Of a stretch of 64,000 bases of DNA, positions 59,805 through 64,000 are shown piece by piece. Under the pieces are notes generated by a model. The model made no database searches. It was not told the DNA's origin and saw only the letters and a program-made list of their open reading frames with translations. The DNA is from Cantharellus purpuraceus. Taxonomy: Eukaryota; Basidiomycota; Agaricomycetes; Cantharellales; Hydnaceae. Made by a program: the position numbers and the translations under genes. Location of the stretch: the NCBI GenBank assembly GCA_025174535.1, contig JALBUN010000011.1:186001-250000 (forward strand), read 5' to 3'. How positions within the stretch are numbered: the stretch's first letter is position 1; each line of letters starts with the position of its first letter.

Positions 59805-61246
59805 ATGACGACCCCGGTTGCGACGCTTCGCGCCTCTCTTGAGCGTCATAATAGCGTTTTCGAATCTCTTCTGGAGTTGATTCCAGCAAGACACTACTTA
59901 CCGCGGGATCCAGACGGCGAAGAGGCAGGGCACTCTTTACTCGATTGCTCATTTGTCCTAATACATCGGTCCTTCATAGTATGCGTCCAAGTATCAAAAG
60001 AACTCAAAGAAGCAAAAGGCTCCTAAGCAAGCCATCAAGGAGGCATCAAAGAAAGCGAGGAAAGATAAAGTAGGTGACATTGTTAATTATGTGTTCGCGG
60101 GTTGCTCACGGGTTTTAGCTCGATCCTGAAAATCATAAGTCGGTAATTGACATACAGAATAAGTCGTCTGGTCGACAGGATGTACAACTAAATAAGGTGG
60201 GCAGTGGAAAGAAAGTGTCATGGTCGATCGTGCTGATAATGCCGGCTCGGAGGACACGAATGATGCTGTGGATCCTGGTGATGCTATGGACATGGACGCA
60301 GGGGATGATGAGACTATGATCCCTTTACCTACTTCCGGAGGTATACAGGACCTCCGAGAAAAGTTGCACGCGAAAATGCAATCGCTTCGACGTGGTGCTC
60401 GGCGAGAAGGACGAGATGGAGAAGGAGAGGCGGGAACTAAAGATGAGTTGTTGGAAGAGCGACGAAAGCAGAGGGCGCTTCTGCGGGAGCGGCGGAGGAA
60501 AGAAACGAAGGAAAAGATACGGAGACAAGAGGAAGAGCGGGGGAAGAAAGGAAAGGGTCGTGAACGAGAACCAGGAAAACAGACACTGTCCAAGGTAAGA
60601 CTATTTCTTTAAGCATGCGCATAGGGATTTTGAGCTGACAATATTTACAAGTCACAGCTCATTGTCTCGGAGCCTCCTGCACCCTCATCGAGCAAATCCG
60701 CAGCACAGGAACCTCCCGAAACGACGAATGTCACCTTTGGTGCTATTTCAGGAGTCGGGCCGTCTTCCCACGCGTTTAAAAAACACAAGGTCGCGTCAGA
60801 TCCAAAGACGGCCCTACAGCAACTCGAAGCCCGCTCAGAAAAGCTTGCTGCGTTGCCGGAGGAAAAGCGAAAGGAGATGGAAGAGCGACAGAAATGGGAG
60901 AAAGCAGAGATAAGGGTGGCAGGCGGCAAGGTGCGCGACGATGTGACACGGCTGAAAAAGGCGGTAAAGAGAAAAGAGAAAGAGAAGGAAAAGAGCAAAA
61001 AGGCTTGGTACGTAATGGCACTTGTTTAGGCCATTCGGGTAACTGAGGGTTTCGGTATCAAGGGACGAACGCAAACAGAACCTGAAAGCAAGTATGGCGG
61101 CGAAGCAAAAGAAAAGGTCAGATAACATTGCGATGCGTAAGGAAAGGCGCGATGAAAGGAAAAAAGGACTGAAACCCAAAGGGAAAGCACGCCCTGGATT
61201 TGAGGGAAAAGGTTTTGGCGGCAAAGGGAAGGCTAATGGGAAGTAG
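59805..61246 (+). CDS. RRP14: SURF6/Rrp14 ribosome-assembly protein
   Basis: Six exons (59805-59924, 59980-60069, 60119-60170, 60212-60594, 60658-61007, 61063-61246) give 392 aa. The N-terminal block [20 protein letters not shown] is followed by [20 protein letters not shown], an acidic Asp-rich stretch, then the SURF6 C-terminal domain: [50 protein letters not shown], and a very Lys/Arg-rich end ([21 protein letters not shown]). Rrp14/SURF6 binds nucleic acid in the nucleolus and takes part in early 60S and 40S assembly. Intron 1 (59925-59979) begins with GC rather than GT (GAG|GCAGGG). The exon 3/4 joint (60170|60212) keeps phase but is the least certain. Confidence 0.9.
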
Positions 61247-62548
61247 TTTCACTGTTCATGAGTGGGTAACAAAAATGCCTAAGGAATAGTCTGCGTGCTG
61301 CAACTGGAGCAATTATGCTGCAATCAAGCCATCCATGGTTAGTATATGGCTGTGAGCGGCAGGTATAAATGGCGCAATTACGCCACTACTAGAACTTAAA
61401 TAGTAGGTCTGATCATAAAACGTTAAAGTATATTCACATCTTGTAAAACTACAGTCCCTGTGCATGGGTTTAGATGAACGCTGAGTCTGCACTCTCCTGC
61501 AACACGGGTCTCGGTATCGAGCGAAGCCATGCCTTCATCAAACCTCGTCCAGTGGTTGTCTGAGTCCCGTCAGGTGTCGTGTCCACGTAACTCAAGGATA
61601 CCTGCCTGTTTGAGTGTTAGGGCTATTATAAACCCAAGGAGAATTACGGGTTCCACTATCCCGTAAGCTCTGAATGATCCGCAGGAGCCGGTTCCTCCTC
61701 CAGCGAAGTTACAAGGCCCTGCGAGAGCTCGAAAAAATCAAATTTTACCGACGCCAGGGCCAAGGACTTCATGAGAGCTGAGGGCAGAAAAACCTATCAC
61801 ACTAATTACGGGCTGATAAAGGCGATTGAAGGGAGCGCACGATGATTGCAGTCATTAGTCGTGACAGCCTTCATTCCGTGCGGTTGGGCATCTCCTCGTT
61901 CATAGCTTTGTTTGAGGGTCGGCCATCAACCGCACTAGCATGAACATGGGGTGTGTGGTATTCACTTAGAAACAATAACATGCTCAGCGTCGGCATCAAA
62001 TACTGAGCAATTTGAGGGTGATTGAATCCTCAGGTGATCTTATCATTGGACTCAGGATAAATGCTGTCAGGTGGTCGAAGATTGAGCGTGGTCTTTGACT
62101 CGCTTGACATCGTGTTGCGACCGCGATCAAGCTGGATGACGATCAGTTGTAGAGCACGGACCACTCCTGACACATCTCACAATATCTTTGTTGGTAGAGC
62201 CTGATGTGGAACCTTTGTTCAACGGCGCTTATATGTACGCGGAAGTGCGGTGCAGTTTTGCTGATGCTAACCACCACGATATGTATCTTTGTATTGATCG
62301 ATTTAGTGCTTCAGCTACTTCTGGGACACAACGCAGGTACCTAGGTATTAGACCATTAGAAATTGACCTCGCAACAGGTGCTCATGTCTTTCCTAGCAAG
62401 TCGCGGCTGATACCGATGTGATCAATATCACCATGTTGGTTCAAGACCCCCATCGATTAGCCAATCGCTCCGCTGAATTATTTAAAGGGCTCTGGCAGCG
62501 CATTCAAACATCTTCAGGTAAGTGCTAAGCTTGCTGATGATCCCTTGG
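61247..62548. other. Intergenic, no gene supported
   Basis: 1.3 kb downstream of the SURF6 gene. A 77-codon plus-strand frame (62188-62421) has no recognisable motif and no partner exon I could justify. No repeat or RNA gene was recognised. Confidence 0.4.
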
Positions 62549-63590
62549 TCAACGGAGCTTCTGGGTGGTGTTCTTCCATCCTCTCATTTGTACCGCCTCA
62601 TTCAGCAGTCGTGAGATATCTTCCTCGGAGTGTGACTGCTTGCAGTTTTTTTTAAGGTGGCGGCGGAGGTGCTCCTTCCTTGTGAAGGTGAGCGGGGATA
62701 TCTTGTTCTTACCCACACAGCGGAGAGGACAGGTGAGCTGGTGACACTCCAGCAGCTCTTGTCTCTGCGAAGATTTCACGATCATCACATCCTGCATAGC
62801 AAGCCCTCGCCGTTGAACCGTCTTCAGCTCTGCTAAAGTGTGGGTCACCCAATGCCTATAGAAGTTGTGCTTGATGACAAGGCCGCATGGCTTGCCATTT
62901 GCATTGACATCGTCACACACACGTGACCTACGGCATGGGCGTTTCCGAAGTGCTGCTGATCCTGTTTGCGATGGTCCTGCAGCTGTCGCGTCCGATTGGG
63001 GGGTATGTGCTTCTGCTATCCCGGGACTGTCGTAGCCACCGGTGATAGTTCATCCTGTGCTGGGACAGTCGGTGGCATTGCAGCCAGGTTTCCACCTTGC
63101 TGCACTTATCCAGCCTTCCCTGGCTGTGGGGAGGTCGTGGCATTCCACGCCGTCCCCTGGTTGTGATCTCTTTGGTATGACTGGATGGTGGACCTGATGC
63201 AGCGCCATTCCCCTGCAATCTTATCATGTCACGCACCTTTGTCCATCATCCTGGAAGCTTGGGCCAGGCGGCTGTATGTGGCCACATGCCACACACTGGA
63301 ACAGGCTGGGGGGTGGAACTGACATATTACCCATTGGTGGGTATACGCCATTCCCTGGCCACAGCGCTGTTAATTCCCACCTGGCGTCATGGGCCATTCC
63401 AGGCTGGCCTGCCCATGGCCCACCTGCCATTGGCGCATTGAGCCTTGTGGGGCTCAACACAGCTGGTGCCAACAACTCCTCCTGAGCGGGAAGCGTTGCG
63501 CTGGTATCCACTAATATTAGATCTTGCACCAGGCTGACATACAATATTGCAACACTTACGGTGGAATGTACTGAGCATCAAAGGGCACTG
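62549..63590 (-). CDS. C2H2 zinc-finger-like protein, fragmentary or multi-exon
   Basis: The firm part is the minus-strand frame 62920-62549, which holds two zinc-finger-like groups: CDDVNANGKPCGLVIKH...YRHWVTH and CPLRCVGKNK...FTRKEHLRRHLKKNC. Upstream, frames at 63544-63224 and 63236-62928 carry Pro/Gly/Gln-rich text (LPAQEELLAPAVLSP, GNGVYPPMGNMSVPPP, PPTVPAQDELSPVATTVPG) as in the N-terminal regions of fungal transcription-factor-like proteins. An exon beginning MLSTFH at about 63597 can be joined to 63544 by a normal intron. Between 63250 and 62930 I could not make one consistent frame, so the gene is either more heavily spliced than I can resolve or decayed. Boundaries are approximate. 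Confidence 0.4.
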
Positions 63591-63597
63591 CGATGCT

Positions 63598-64000
63598 CAA
63601 TAAGAAGTTGACCTCCTCCTACACCACGGTTAGTGGTATGCCCTCAGACAGTATTCAAATACTAACTAAGCTGAACATCAAATGTTCCCCAGGGTTATGC
63701 TGTTCGTTTGTAGTGATTGTAGAGGCAGACATATCGTTCAGAGTCATTGGAGTTGTCGTTCAATTGCAAAGATTAAGACAGGGAAAGAATCATGGGACAC
63801 CTCACGGTTTATATACACGCAGCTATGCTTTGCGGTCGGTTCGCTGGCTGTGCAATTCTTTCCAGATGCGATGTATATCAACCCCCTTAAGGCATGTGCT
63901 TATTCAATTCACAACGTGGTACGCATTGAGTTCTTGAATCCACAAAGTCGCCTAAATAGGACCATATGACTCGAGGGGAGCTTCGGTATGGCGCCGACTG
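63598..64000. other. Right edge, no gene supported
   Basis: Two overlapping plus-strand frames (63593-63937 and 63682-63969) have no motif. A minus-strand gene start or promoter for the zinc-finger-like gene is expected here but not identifiable. Confidence 0.35.

Noticed and set aside
60087..60593. 168-codon minus frame opposite the SURF6 gene
   Set aside because: Antisense shadow of a Lys/Arg/Glu-rich coding exon, which often creates long Ser/Phe-rich frames.
1..64000. An operon-like or defence-type gene system
   Set aside because: All recognised genes are monocistronic, intron-rich eukaryotic housekeeping genes; no clustered set of functionally linked novel genes was seen.

Overview
The window is nuclear DNA of a filamentous basidiomycete fungus, most likely an Agaricomycete; a Rhizoctonia/Ceratobasidiaceae-like species is my guess and is not proven here. 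Almost every gene is broken by many short GT-AG introns, mostly 45-65 bp, and the gene set is eukaryotic housekeeping: acetyl-CoA synthetase, PDK1 kinase, complex I 75-kDa subunit, serine palmitoyltransferase, phospholipase D, ESCRT-associated Bro1 and nucleolar ribosome-assembly factors. I see no rRNA, tRNA, CRISPR array or intact transposon. Exon boundaries were worked out by hand from reading frame, splice consensus and remembered family conservation. Where exon lengths sum to a whole number of codons I give the protein length.

Layout. 0.4-9.2 kb: BAG-domain co-chaperone (-), acetyl-CoA synthetase (+), PDK1-type kinase (-). 10.8-18.1 kb: unknown 526-aa protein (-), universal stress protein (-), ETFRF1-like LYR protein (+), Yip1-family Golgi protein (-). 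18.4-24.2 kb: Bro1 (-) head to head with a Nudix hydrolase (+), then a glutathione S-transferase (-). 24.2-26.6 kb is gene-poor. 26.6-36.8 kb: Ste6-type ABC exporter (+), complex I 75-kDa subunit (-), Nop53 (+). 37.3-43.5 kb: phospholipase D (+). 44.4 kb: a 37-bp inverted repeat. 44.7-48.9 kb: WW-domain protein (+), small secreted protein (-), a decayed duplicate and an intact copy of a CinA-like gene (-). 49.1-54.4 kb: FHA/Ki-67-like chromosomal protein (-) and aldo-keto reductase (-). 55.1-61.2 kb: LCB1 (+), Zrg17-like CDF protein (+), SURF6/Rrp14 (+). The right edge (62.5-63.6 kb) holds a C2H2 zinc-finger gene or remnant (-).

There is no operon-like logic; genes are ordinary neighbours. 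Two functional themes recur: ribosome assembly (Nop53, SURF6) and lipid/membrane signalling (LCB1, PDK1, phospholipase D, Bro1, Yip1). The more unusual observations are the Ki-67-like protein, the long hairpin at 44.4 kb, a possible 21-nt intron, catalytic residues carried on 18-24-nt micro-exons, a CDF protein lacking metal ligands, and genes such as the LYR protein whose exons are too short for ORF-based detection.
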